Shown piece by piece: positions 22,694 to 34,200 of a DNA stretch of 64,000 nucleotides. The notes under the pieces were generated by a model, which saw only the letters and a program-made list of their open reading frames with translations, made no database searches and was not told the DNA's origin. The position numbers and the translations under genes were made by a program. The DNA lies in assembly GCA_947561585.1 (NCBI GenBank), contig CANNZV010001842.1, forward strand, positions 1 through 64,000, in the 5' to 3' direction. This DNA comes from Caprella mutica (Eukaryota > Arthropoda > Malacostraca > Amphipoda > Caprellidae). How positions within the stretch are numbered: the stretch's first letter is position 1; the number at the start of each line of letters is the position of its first letter.

Positions 22694-24035
22694 TCATTCG
22701 CTCTCGTCTGACTCTATATGGTCAGGTGAGTCTTCTTCTTCTTGTACTTGGTTTATTTGCTCCCGTTTCCTATCATTATACCGATATTGTTGGGGCTTGT
22801 TCCCGGACCTTGTCCGACATTGTTTCTTTGTGTGGCCTCTGCGACCGCATTGTCCGCAGTCAGCGCGACATTTTTCTTCCTCATGGTTGTTCCTCCCACA
22901 GTTGTAGCAGTAAGGTACTCCGTCCTTCCGCCTTTTCCTGCAGTCTTTTATTTGATGACCTTTCAGGTTACAGTAGCTACAATTGTTTACTTTGTTGTTC
23001 TTGGCTTTGCAGTCGCGGGCCCAATGACCTGATCTCCCACAGTAGAAACAATTCTGTTCTCCGCGGTTGGATCTCTTGGGTTCCGCTTGCATTGCGTACA
23101 GCACTTCTGAGGTAGCTACAGGCGTCCTTTTCCTTCGATTCGCCTCCTGCGTAGCGTCTTCCTTCTTTGACCAATTTATCGCTTCCGCCATTAGAGTGGT
23201 GGAAGTGGTATCTGGAGTAATCTTCGCTACTTTTTTGTATACAGGTTCTGGAAGGTGCACAGACATGACTAGGTGCATGAGAAGGTTCTGAAGGATCTCT
23301 CCCAGCCCAATTTGAGGTGCTCTCCCTTCTATCGCGGTTGGTTCCTCTTCTCCAGCTGGTGGTTCCTCTGGTCCTTCGGGTTCCGGCTCATCTTGCGGTT
23401 CTGGAGGTTGTGGTGGTGATCTTGGTGACGTTGACGCCTCCGGTGTTGTCGCCCTGGTCAGTCTGATGTCCACATCTGGATCCTCCTCATCGCTTCCTCC
23501 TTCATCATCCTGAGGCGGTGGCCCCCCGGGTCTGGCTATTCTCTCCCTAGCTTATATTCGCGGCTCTGCTACTACACTATGGGCTCCTATACGGAGGGCG
23601 CGCATTTTTTTTATTATTACAAAGATATGCGTCTACTACCGAGCGGCTCTGGGCTTGTAACTGCGCGATATCTGTAACGGGATTTTCAAGCCCGTTTTTT
23701 AGCAACGCAGCTGCGGCAACCTTTAGATCGGAGGTTGCAAAACACGGGTATATTTTCAACAAATCACTACATAATTGTCTATAAGAGATCGGTTTTCCCG
23801 CATAAGAAGCGATATACTTTCTCGCGTCGCCAACATTCGGGTCAATTAGCGAATTTAAGATTCGCACTTTCTGACCATCCTCTTGGATGTTGTGTAGGGC
23901 AATGTGCCCATCAACAGCACGTAGGAAGTTACGAATATCTATAGTCTGCCCAGATCCCGGAGCTTCACCACTACATGGAAGTCCTGAGAACCTAGGTAGT
24001 CCATCTAAGATAGTAACTTGACGCAGCTGTTGCAT
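22694..24035 (-). pseudogene. gag: gag (capsid/nucleocapsid) of the errantivirus-like element, broken
   Basis: It begins MQQLRQVTILDGLPRFSG at 24035. About 150 codons of capsid-like sequence follow. At a run of eight A residues (about 23605) the frame shifts, and an in-frame TAA lies near 23550. The rest is open to 22694: a Pro/Glu-rich linker (about 23470-23330), then four CCHC zinc knuckles at about 23040-22790 (CFYCGRSGHWARDC, CSYCNLKGHQIKDC, CYNCGRNNHEEEKC, CGQCGRRGHTKKQC), which bind the RNA genome. The gene ends in UGA followed by CUA, and pol continues in the same frame. The homopolymer shift could be mutation or a sequencing error. Confidence 0.85.
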
Positions 24036-25409
24036 ATTGCCGTATTTTATTTCTAAAACATTCGATCCAGTACACTTTTATTAAATTAGATTTCAATTAT
24101 ATCACGAGTTCTTAGTGTGCGCTCTTTATTTCGATTTTGAATCTTTGATTACTGACGCATTAATTGCCTGACACTGACACTTGCATTTACTACTATTTGA
24201 CACAATATTCTACCATGTACAATAATATAACAATATACTCTTATAATGTAACTACAATAAACAAAATTATTCCTGTGCTCTGCTTCCTTGGTAAATATTT
24301 GTCTAAGGTGACGGGTACTCACTTGTTGCCTTGTTCAGTTTGATACCTTACTTCAACAAGTCTATTCGACGACTGACTCCGCTGCTTCTCTCCCAAATAT
24401 CCTGATGGTGACCTCTAACGGTACTCTGGTTGTTATTGCAGGTTGCAGCCACTGTTCCCCGTAGTTCAGCTCGCCTTGTTATTGTGTTGTGTCCTGTAAG
24501 GTTATTGCACTGGCTCCAAGCTCTCACGTGCTCTTCTCTGCTGGACTGGTTGGTTCTCTTGAATTTAACTGTACTGGCTCCAAGCTCTTATGTACAATCA
24601 TCTGCTGATCCGTTTGCTTCCCTTGAACTGAACTGTACTGGCTCCAAGCTCTTATGTACAATTCTCTGCTGATCTGGTTGATTCTCTTGAACTGAACTGT
24701 ACTGGCTCCAAGCTCTTACGCACACAATCCGTTGATTTAGTCAGCTCTTTTGATCGTCAGTATACTGGCCCCTGGCTCTTACGTACACCACCTGTTAATC
24801 TAGTCAGCTCTCTTGAACGTCACTGTACTGGCTCACAGCTCTTACGTACTTAGAATTTGACGAGCAGGTATTTTAACCTTTGAGTAACTGACCTTATGTT
24901 CTTCCTAGTGTTCTCTGTTTTAGCTGAACTCGTATTTCTTAGCCCAGCCTTTCAATAAAGCTGGTCCAGATCTCACGATCTCTCTTGATGGACTTATAAT
25001 ACGTATTAGGACCCAATCCTCACGGATTTACTTGCAGATCCGTTCCGTATAAGGCTAAGGTACGGTTCACTATGTTATTTGTCCGGTAGGTTTCTAAATT
25101 CTTACCGGTATCACCTCTTCTGTCGGGTGATGTTGTAACAGATCTCCCTGTAGATCTTGCTAACTGGTTCCGTGAGTTGAGTGCTAAGCTGCAGAGTCCA
25201 CTATACTTCAATGTGTAAGTGGAACTGGTTTGTTCCCGCCTTAGCTGCACTCTCTAGTCTCCCACTCAAAATGTTGTAGTGGTTCGGCGCGTTAAAACGA
25301 CACTATTTTAACACGGAGTTTTATTTCACCTCTTAACTCTTGACTCTTATTGTTATTTTCTCCCTGATATCTTCTCTCTCAATCTATGTTAACCGATAAC
25401 TATCATCAA
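24036..25409 (-). other. 1.4 kb untranslated leader of the errantivirus-like element
   Basis: Between the primer-binding site and the gag start. It contains the 64 bp repeat block and short open frames without ATG starts. Packaging, internal ribosome entry or insulator functions may sit here but none can be read from sequence. Confidence 0.6.
24509..24865 (-). repeat. 64 bp tandem repeat, 6 copies, in the gag leader
   Basis: Six head-to-tail copies of a 63-64 bp unit whose plus-strand core is TACTGGCTCCAAGCTCTTA. The block lies between the primer-binding site and gag, the same place where the Drosophila gypsy element carries its tandem Su(Hw) insulator sites. A similar role is only inference; the word itself is not a Su(Hw) site that I recognise. 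Confidence 0.9.
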
Positions 25410-25427
25410 GCCCCACGTTGGGCGCCA
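25410..25427 (-). other. primer-binding site (tRNA-Lys type)
   Basis: On the minus strand the LTR is followed at once by TGGCGCCCAACGTGGGGC. This fits the 3' end of a Lys tRNA of the Lys1,2 class used by several retroviruses and some gypsy-type elements. It fixes the LTR end and the direction of the element. An identical site is at 15575-15592. Confidence 0.85.
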
Positions 25428-25428
25428 G

Positions 25429-26106
25429 TGATAGAACTCTTTATTTTCTAGTTCAATAAGTTCTTTGCCTAAGGTAACTTGCAGAAGTATACTACAACTT
25501 TCTTTAGTCTTAGGGCCTGAAGAAGCCTTATGGTTGAACAATTTAATAATTGAGATAAGAGAGTAGATAAATGGGGATAATAAAACACTTGTAAGAAACG
25601 AAACATTCACTATTCAATACTGTCGATAAATTTTAGTACAACAAATTTTTGAGTCTAAGTAAGATTTGAGACGAGGGAATTTCTCACGAGAGAAGTTGGT
25701 CACATCTAGGAATCCGGTTTCACACTCTCCTTCTAGTTAGGTGATAGATCCTTATATACCTTAACTACTTTCCAAACTTCTAGGTACGAGGTTAGGGTAC
25801 GTCAAGGTTTTGAGTTAACTTTTGGCGTTTCATTGTGTTAGTACGGATACCACTAATTGCTTTGTTGTTCTAGCGAAAATTCTTGCAGGTAATTAGATGA
25901 ATTCTTGCAAATAATTAGAGGTTCCATTGTGTTAGCAACTAATTACCACTAATTGTCTTGTTGTTCTCGCCTGAATTCTAGCAGGTAATTAGAGGTAATT
26001 AGACACTCACTATCATAAAAAACATTTTGTTAACATAGTATATTATTTTCTAATAGAATATAATATAATATTTTATTTGAATATTTTATTAATTATTCTT
26101 CCCTCA
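25429..26106 (-). repeat. 5' LTR of the errantivirus-like element
   Basis: Matches 15594-16270 with about six differences. The primer-binding site follows immediately downstream on the minus strand. No clean 4-5 bp target duplication is visible with the left edge at 14392, as expected if the left end was rearranged. Confidence 0.9.
25751..25758 (-). promoter_or_regulatory. TATA box of the 5' LTR promoter
   Basis: TATATAAG on the minus strand, inside the LTR, correctly oriented towards gag. The same motif is in the other LTR at 15916-15923. Confidence 0.6.
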
Positions 26107-26829
26107 GATACTGAAATAATAATTCCGAATTAATTATTACTGGTAGTGAAAGTAATATCTACTATTATCTACTTGAAGTTCTACTATCTACTTTAAAGCT
26201 GAAGCTTGGTGAAGCTTGGTTGTTACACATGGGTAAACCCCAATGATATGTAATCATCAGAGTGTTTTCGTTTACTGTTTGGCATTGAGTAATAAACAGT
26301 TCAATCATTAATATTAAAAATAACTATGTTACTCTGCAACACAAACAGGGCAGCAATTAGTTCACTAGCGTACGTGAATAAAATAAAAAAAATTCATTAA
26401 TATATTTGAAATACCAAATTCTGTTTAAAAACTATTTGCAAATAATTGAAAGATTATCACAGCATGGTAAATACATATACATGGGAATATTATCCTGCAA
26501 TAAACAACAAAATCATCATAATTAAAAGCACCAGTATCTATTTCGACCAGCCTGTCAAATACTATTTACACAATAACAATGCAATTTAAACCTCCGTTTT
26601 ATAATAGTCTTGGTTGCTATAATTAAATCTATAATTTAAATGTAATGTATCCTGCAAATCAATCTTTTGTATCTTAAAATGAATGAACTAAATTGAAACT
26701 TCACTTTTAAAACAAAAAGAAAATAAATAACTACTGAAAATAGTCAAAAATGCCACGAACCAAAAGGGGGTTCGCCATGAACCTACCTCTGGTTCATAGG
26801 TTCACAGCGGACATTTTTGGGTAACCCTG
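26107..26829 (-). other. 5' (upstream) part of the split hAT transposon
   Basis: AT-rich non-coding DNA between the errantivirus-like 5' LTR and the hAT right terminal repeat (about 26750-26829). A short direct repeat GAAGCTTGGTGAAGCTTGG is at about 26200. No coding exon was seen. Confidence 0.5.
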
Positions 26830-27152
26830 CTCTAGAGTGACTCCTCCTCACTTTTCTCACTAATAGACTCCACTCAGATTCGTTCATTTTCTGCTCTTAC
26901 AGTGAATGGCTCTCTAGCTTTCTGATATAGCGGAAAAAAGTTTTTCACCCTCCATGTTTTATTCTCTCGCATCAGATTAAGAAATATGGTAACTGTTACT
27001 CAGAATGTGCAAATCAGTGGAGGAGATATTCTATTGTTTGCTATAAATCAGGCATACTTATATATGTCACTATAGCAATTCATGTTAGAGATAAATGATT
27101 CACCAGTTTGAGAAATATCCATAACTGCACGTAATATATTTGGCTTACTATA

Positions 27153-28069
27153 CAGGGCATTTCATTTCAGATCCGACAAAATTTGAAAGCTTGAATAAAA
27201 AAGCTTGCTGCGATACTTTCGTGACAGGACTCGTGCCAGCACCAGAGCTGCAGAACGTGAATTAGGAATAACAAATTACGTGAATATTTTGTGTTTTCTG
27301 CATCGCAACAATTTATATGCTTTCCGTTTCCAGACATTTTTAAATTGATTACATTCTGCTTTGCACTTTGGTTTCGAATGCTGAAGAGATTGATGAATAT
27401 TTTTTTTCACCTATAAATCAACATTCACCCGCGCTGGCCTCAAGAACAACACGCACATTCGCACAAAGTGCACAGCTGGCAAGAGGAGAACCCCATGAAG
27501 TGCCTTGATTCCGATACCGGCATTTATTCTGTATCATTGCTTGGGCCGTCATTGTTGATGACTCTCTTATTTGATGTGTAAATGGACAACGATAAGCCAC
27601 GTTTCTTAGAGAGACATTGCCTTTATTACCTTTAGATGCACACCAACGCATGCGGTTCCATCATGACTGAGCTGAGTGAGCTACTGCCCATAGTGCAAAA
27701 GATGATCTCCAATATTTAAACGAAAACGTTTGGTAACTGGTGGATAGGGAGCTAAGGGTCAGTTGCATGGCCTCCAAGATCCAACTTTGTCACAATCTTA
27801 TTTATATTTATGGGGCCATATGAGATCATGGAGTGCGAAACACCTGTGTAGTCTAAGATGGATATCGTTGCAGGACTGCCTTTTCATCAGGTGACATTGC
27901 GCAGGACCGGAGATTGTTTTATCGCTTCCAAGAGTCTCTTCAGATGTGGTGTCAGAGCTGCATCGAAGCTGGACAATTAAATGTAAAAATAAACAGGGTA
28001 TCAATATTTTTATAACGAAGTATTTTTTGAAAGCTCTAAATTTTTTTCATATCTGAAAGGAAACACCCT
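27153..28069 (+). mobile_element. decayed mariner-type transposon, about 917 bp
   Basis: The left end CAGGGCATTTCATTTCAGAT and the inverted right end AAGGGTGTTTCCTTTCAGAT match for about 40 bp with mismatches. TA lies outside both ends. The interior carries a broken transposase on the plus strand. Confidence 0.75.
27200..27990 (+). pseudogene. mariner-superfamily transposase relic
   Basis: Fragments in three frames follow the order of a mariner-type transposase. A helix-turn-helix end (STRAAERELGIT then LHRNNLYAFRFQ) is at about 27235-27335. A block around the first catalytic region (KSTFTRAGL) is near 27420. MRFHHD at about 27650 corresponds to the second Asp. WPPRS-like VAWPPRSNF, then FIFMGPYE, at about 27765-27825 correspond to the region of the third catalytic residue. 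Many stops and frameshifts make it long dead. Confidence 0.65.
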
Positions 28070-28277
28070 TAGGAGAGAGTAAATCGGTAAATTGCGCCGA
28101 TCACATACGTAACTAAGTGATTTAGACGAGAGAGAGCTTAGGTACCACAGTGCCAGTAATTCTTTGGTTAGCATTCCTCATCTCTCCCAAGAGTGACTGT
28201 GTGCCATTACACTTGCCAGCTTCTTGTGATTTACTACAGTTTGTTGAGGAGTGAATTTATTGAGCAGCTTTAGACAG

Positions 28278-28578
28278 TTCCTTACTAGGAAGAAACCAAT
28301 AAATAGCATAGGAGCAGTGGATACAACAGACCAATTGTATCCTTACTAGGAAGAAACCAATAAATAGCATAGGAGAAGTGGATACAACAGACCAGTTGTA
28401 TCCTTACTAGGAAGAAACCAATAAATAGCATAGGAGAAGTGGATACAACAGACCAGTTGTATCCTTACTAGGAAGAAACCAATAAATAGCATAGGAGAGG
28501 TGGATACAACAGACCAGTTGTATCCTTACTAGGAAGAAACCAATAAATAGCATAGAAGTGGATACAACAGACCAGTTG
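28278..28578. repeat. 61-62 bp tandem repeat, about 5 copies
   Basis: The unit begins ATCCTTACTAGGAAGAAACC and continues through AATAGCATAGGAGAAGTGG to ACAACAGACCAGTTGT. Copies differ by only a few bases, so expansion is recent. No function is evident. Confidence 0.95.
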
Positions 28579-30085
28579 ATATATTGAGGAGCTTCAGTTT
28601 TTCAGTTTCGATGAAAAATCCGATATGATTACGGAAATTAAGTGGTAGATTTATGCTTTAGTGAATAAGGAAAGCGCGATCTAACTGTTATATAGAACCA
28701 TATTTTCCATTCGATTTTTAGACTATATTTACTAACAATTCCTCACAGTATTTCCATAGTTTTGATAACATTTCAGAATTTCTTTTTACTTTGGCTAGAA
28801 ATATTTTCAACTGAGTTTGAGTGACAAACCAAACACTCCCCAAAGTTACGGTATTTGCATAAGTCTCTCTCTACAGGAGAAATTCATGAAGTTATCAAAT
28901 TATTGTATAGCAGTCTGTGGTATTATTGCCATTGAAATTTATTATTGGTGGTTTAAAAATGATAACTTTTCCACAAATGTCGCTTTGAAGACTGTATACT
29001 TACTTCATTTGTAATCTGTTTCATATGAGAAGTGAAAATCTGTTTCAATGGACAATAATTGATCTACAGAGAGTTTTTAAAAGGGTAAATGCATTCTTAA
29101 GAAGAACTGCATTAAAACAAATCATTGTTCTGATATTTCATGATGCTGACTAAATACCTCTTTAAGTACAAGAGATATCAATATTTATATCAAATTATAT
29201 TCAAAACTGTATGAATTTACTTATGTAATTGAAGTTAAGTCATAATAAATAATAGTAGACCAAACACATATGACATATATTGGTAACTAAAAGCTTATTT
29301 GAGACTCTAATCAAAATTGACGAGTTATGACCAAACTAAAAAATAAAGCATTTACAGTGTATATTTTTCCCCTTAATATAAAATGTCACCAAATGTAACT
29401 TCTGGGGAATCTTGATGTGTACAGTCGAAGAAAAGTGTGTCCGATATGATATCTTGACAGTACACTAATTTCAAATTAAATTTTTTTTTACCAAATATTT
29501 TAAAGTTTGTAGATATTTTATAATTGGTATGGGTACATGATTGCAAATTTGTAACATTGCATATTAATGACAGAGTTTTGGATTAGCAAAGTGAGTCCTG
29601 CAGTTCTCATCTGCATTCAGGAGAGAGATCCACTTGACCACTTTGTGAGGGTACAGCGACCTCTTGAGTCAAAGACAACAGAGTGTTAGTTTGTCATCAA
29701 GTGTCTAGCATTACTATTGGCAAACAATGAATTACATATAACATTTTATTTGCTTAAGCTATTATAAGTTCATTGTTTAAATTTTATAACAAACTTACCT
29801 ACCGCCATTCGGTGACAGGGCAAATGCATGCAGAAAAGCTACTCCGTGAACGCAGACTTAAACAGGAATGCGAAAAAAGGGCACAATTTCTATAAGATCA
29901 ATATTTACTTCAATTACATTAATTTTAACTGTAAAGGGTATATATCACTCAGTGACAGTAATTATTTCTACATGTTGTTGTCAGTCTTGGACACCAATAC
30001 AAACAATAACAACGCAGAACATCTGTAATGAGTTAAGAAATAAATTATCACGTAAATAGTTAAACAAAAGTGCAATGCGATATTT
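28579..30085. other. AT-rich DNA left of the giant array; one weak possible exon
   Basis: No convincing gene. The only coding-like signal is the short frame at 29824-29895, listed separately. Confidence 0.4.
29824..29895 (+). other. possible small coding exon (helical, charged, 23 codons)
   Basis: An ATG frame reads HAEKLLRERRLKQECEKR and ends AQFL then TAA. The charged helical composition looks more protein-like than its AT-rich surroundings. GGTGACAG just upstream could be an acceptor. There is no homology that I recognise and no partner exon. Weak. Confidence 0.2.
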
Positions 30086-30965
30086 GTGGTGAAGTGAAGG
30101 TGGTGGAAGTGAAGGTGGTGGAGTGAAGGTGGTGAAAGTGAAGGTGGTGGAAGTGAAGGTGGTGGAAGTGAAGGTGGTGAAGTGAAGGTGGTGAAGTGAA
30201 GGTGGAGGAAGTGAAGGTGGTGGAAGTGAAGGTGGTGAAGTGAAGGTGGTGAAGTGAAGGTGGTGAAGTGAAGGTGGTGAAGTGAAGGTGGTGGAAGTGA
30301 AGGTGGTGGAAGTGAAGGTGGTGGAAGTGAAGGTGGTGAAGTGAAGGTGGTGAAGTGAAGGTGGAGGAAGTGAAGGTGGTGGAAGTGAAGGTGGTGAAGT
30401 GAAGGTGGTGAAGTGAAGGTGGTGAAGTGAAGGTGGTGAAGTGAAGGTGGTGGAAGTGAAGGTGGTGAAGTGAAGGTGGTGAAGTGAAGGTGGAGGAAGT
30501 GAAGGTGGAGGAAGTGAAGGTGGTGAAGTGAAGGTGGAGGAAGTGAAGGTGGTGAAGTGAAGGTGGAAGAAGTGAAGGTGGTGAAAGTGAAGGTGGTGAA
30601 GTGAAGGTGGTGAAGTGAAGGTGGAGGAAGTGAAGGTGGAGGAAGTGAAGGGGGAGGAAGTGAAGGTGGTGAAAGTGAAGGTGGTGAAAGTGAAGGTGGA
30701 GGAAGTGAAGGTGGTGAAGTGAAGGTGGAGGAAGTGAAGGTGGTGAAGTGAAGGCGGAGGAAGTGAAGGTGGAGGAAGTGAAGGTGGTGAAAGTGAAGGT
30801 GGAGGAAGTGAAGGTGGTGAAAGTGAAGGTGGAGGAAGTGAAGGTGGTGAAAGTGAAGGTGGAGGAAGTGAAGGTGGTGAAAGTGAAGGTGGAGGAAGTG
30901 AAGGTGGTGAAGAGAAGGTGGAGGAAGTGAAGGTGGTGAAGTGAAGGTGGTGAAGTGAAGGTGGT
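30086..30965 (+). repeat. left part of the giant GA-rich minisatellite
   Basis: Head-to-tail copies of GTGAAGGTGGTGAA (14 bp) and GTGAAGGTGGAGGAA (15 bp). This part is about 0.9 kb long. It ends where the young gypsy element is inserted and continues at 35285. Confidence 0.98.
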
Positions 30966-31124
30966 TGTTAAGTGATTAAGTACTAAAGTACATTTCTGGT
31001 ACTTCGTACTAATACTGTGTTACTTGTTACGTTTGAATGTTCAGTTACTGTACAGAGCTTGATATATAAACATCTGTCTTATGTGTTTTGCCTTCGTCAT
31101 TCCATACCAATCTAACACGAAACA
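30966..31124 (+). repeat. 5' LTR, 159 bp
   Basis: Starts TGTTAAGTGATTAAGTACTA and ends CTAACACGAAACA. A TATA-like GATATATAAACA sits at about 31059. Very short for a gypsy LTR but complete. Confidence 0.95.
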
Positions 31125-31204
31125 TGGTGGCAGCAAACAGTTTATGTTAAAGAAGCAGTTCTAAAATCTTCAGCTATTCTGAGATATCTGACTCAACGAT
31201 AATA

Positions 31205-34200
31205 ATGTCGGATGAAGAAGCAGGGACTGCAGAGTCGAGAACGGTAGGAAGAAGAAATGAGAATGACCGAAATCAAATGTCTGCGGCAGCAATAAGGTTG
31301 CCAAACCGGTTAGTGTTGGGAGCAGCGGCGATACGGAACTGGAAGTTATTCAAACAACGTTTCACTACCTACACGTTACTCACTGACTTCGAAAAATTAG
31401 CCGTTGAAAAACAAAAGGCTCTTTTTATTCACTGTTTAGAAGATGATGCCTTGGAGGCATATAACACGTTTCAACTCACCGATGACTCAACCGTAGACGA
31501 TATCATAGCTGCTTTTGAGAGTTTCATCATAGGAGAATCCAACGAGACATACGAACGATACTGTTTTCATAATCGTCGGCAACAGCATGGCGAAGCATTT
31601 GAACTTTTCTGTGCTGAGCTAAATCGTCTCGTGAAAACGTGTAATTATTGTGAGAACTGCAAGCCTTCTATTATTAGAGATCAAATAGTGATGGGAATTA
31701 ACGATTCCAATATCCAGAAGGATCTACTCAAAACGAGAAAATTGACACTGCAACAATATATTGATATTTGTAAAGCCAGTGAAAACGCAACTACGCAACA
31801 CAAGACATTAACGCTAACATCTTCAGAGAGTGTGAATAAAATATGGAATTATTCACAACAAACTGGGAAGAAAGATATAGCGCACTGCAGGTTTTGTGGT
31901 AAATCGCAAGAACAGGTAAACATTCTCCCAGAACAGTTTTGTACAAAAGATATTACAGAAACTAATTCAGTTCTTAAAGTGTGGAATAATGAGAAATATA
32001 AACCGATAGGAGAATCTAGGATTATTTTACGTAACCCTAAGAATAGTAGGAAATATAACGTAAATTTCATAATTTGTCATGACTACTTTAAACCTATTTT
32101 GGGATTAAAAGCTTGTCAACAAATGAAACTAGTTGATTTAAATGAATGTAATTTTGAAAGAACAAACACTATTAGTAATGATTTGGGTATATTCGATAAT
32201 AAATTAGGAGCATTCAAAGGGTTACAGAATATCAAAGTTAAAGACAACGCGTATCCTTGTGTAATGCCTGATAGGAAAGTTCCAGTTGCTATTCGCCCAA
32301 GTTTAAAAATTGAGTTAGATAGGTTAACAGACATGAAAGTTATTGTGCCGGTAAATGAACCAACCGAATGGGTTAGTCAAGCAGTAGTCACGAAAAAGAA
32401 AAATGGGAAGCTAAGATTATGCCTAGATCCTAGAGAGCTAAACAAAGTTTTGATTAGGGAACGTTACACTTTACCTACTTTAGAAGATGTGATTCATGAA
32501 CTAACCGAATCAAGAATATTTACGAAGGTAGATTTAGCTTCGGGGTATTGGCACGTAATTCTCGATGATGAGTCAAGCAAATTAACAACATTTCAAACGT
32601 GCTTTGGTAGATATCGTTGGCTCCGCCTACCATTCGGTATTTCAGTTGCAGCTGAAATTTTCCAACGAAGATTAATAGAGGCTCTACAGGGACTTACAGG
32701 AGTTATTTGTATCGCTGACGATATTATAATTCATGGAAGAAACAAGGAAGATCATGATGATAATTGGAAGAATTTCATCATTCGATGCAAGAAAGAAGGT
32801 ATTAAATTGAATGAAGAGAAAACTGAAAAAGAAAAGAAAACTGTGACATTTATGGGTCACAAAATAACTGAAAACGGGTTAGAAATTGATCCTACAGAAG
32901 TGAAGGCTATTGAAAATTTTCCCACTCCATCAAACACAACGCAACTTAGAAGTTTTCTTGGGGCAGTTGGGTTCTTAGCGAAATTTTTACCTTGTCTTAG
33001 TGATAAATTAGTTCCACTACACAATCTTTTAAGAAAAGATGTTACTTGGAATTGGTCAGACAGTCAGCAGTTATCATTCAAGACAGTGAAGGATATGATA
33101 GTTAAGAGCACTAAACTATCTGTTTATGATCCGAATGAAGAGCTTACAATGGAAAACGACGCATCAGACTATGGGTTAGGTACAATGTTAGCTCAAGAAG
33201 GGAAGCCTATCGCATTTACAAGTCGTACTCTCAGCAGCAGTGAACGCAATTACGCTCATATAGAGAAGGAACTCTTGGCTATTGTATATGGATTCGAGAA
33301 ATTTCATAATTATGTTTATGGTCGACACGTGACCGTAATAACAGATCATAGACCTTTGACAAGTATTATTAAAAAGCCATTAAGCAAAGCACCGAAACGT
33401 CTACAATCACTTTTAATGAGGCTACAAGAATACACGTTCGACCTACATTACAAGCCTGGCACTGCAATACCCGTATCAGATGCCCTATCAAGAAGTCCAG
33501 TCGACGCAGCAGAAGAAATATTTACTACTAGTAATATTTCCGATTCATCTGTTTCCAGGGACAGGTTTCTACAAATCAAGAATGCGACAGATGAAGATGA
33601 GAATCTTCAAAAATTGAAGGAAATTATTTTAAAAGGATGGCCAAACGATAAAAGTGAATTAGACCAAGCATTGGTGCCGTATTTCAATTACAGGGATGAA
33701 ATGACAATGGAAGATGGCATCATAATGAGAGGACAAATAATAGTGATACCGAAAATTCTACGCCAGGAAATGAAGAAAAGAGTTCATACTGGACATTCGG
33801 GTATAAATTCATGTTTGCGCAGAGCGCGTACATATATATACTGGCCAGGGATGTCAACAGACATCAGAGCATACGTAGAGATGTGCGACACGTGTGCATC
33901 ACAGCAAAGTAAACAAGCGACACAGCCACTCATCAGACATCCTGTACCCGATCGACCGTGGCAAAAATTAGGCATAGACATTTTCACTATACAGGACAAG
34001 AATTATCTCATTACTGTTGATTATTATAGTCAATTTTTTGAGGTTGATTTGTTGAAAGATTTAACTTCACCTGAAGTTGTAAGTAAATTGAAATCTCATA
34101 TAGCTAGATATGGAATACCAGATACCATTATTAGTGACAATGGCCCACAATTGACTTCGAGAGATTTCAGGGAGTTTTGTGAAATATATGGCATATCTCA

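Larger units (their letters stand above)
15594..26106 (-). mobile_element. errantivirus-like Ty3/gypsy element with env, about 10.5 kb, defective
   Basis: Minus-strand order: 5' LTR (25429-26106), primer-binding site (25410-25427), leader with tandem repeats, gag (24035-22694), pol (22693-19261), env (about 19147-17367), a basic open frame, 3' non-coding region, 3' LTR (15594-16270). Gene order and the baculovirus-F-like env place it with insect errantiviruses. The LTRs differ at only about six positions over 680 bp by eye, so it inserted fairly recently. It is inactive because of an RT deletion, several stops and frameshifts. Confidence 0.9.
11706..26829 (-). mobile_element. hAT transposon (about 3.4 kb of its own), split by a nested LTR element
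   Basis: The left end CAGTGGTTTCCAGACATTC (11706) and the inverted right end CAGGGTTACCCAAAAATGTC (ending 26829) match as degenerate hAT terminal repeats. The 8 bp outside are GCTTAGAT on the left and CTCTAGAG on the right, resembling a decayed nTCTAGAn target duplication. Between them lies the hAT transposase relic (12421-14390), and from 14393 to about 26106 an inserted LTR retroelement complex. Removing that insertion gives a normal-sized hAT element. Confidence 0.7.

Noticed and set aside
22653..23115. Plus-strand frames opposite gag
   Set aside because: Shadow frames of the zinc-knuckle region of gag on the other strand.
28817..29014. 65-codon open frame
   Set aside because: AT-rich region, no domain and no splice or promoter support; expected by chance.
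30748..30930. Lys/Val/Glu-rich open frame at the left part of the array
   Set aside because: Same cause as above: in-phase 15 bp satellite units.
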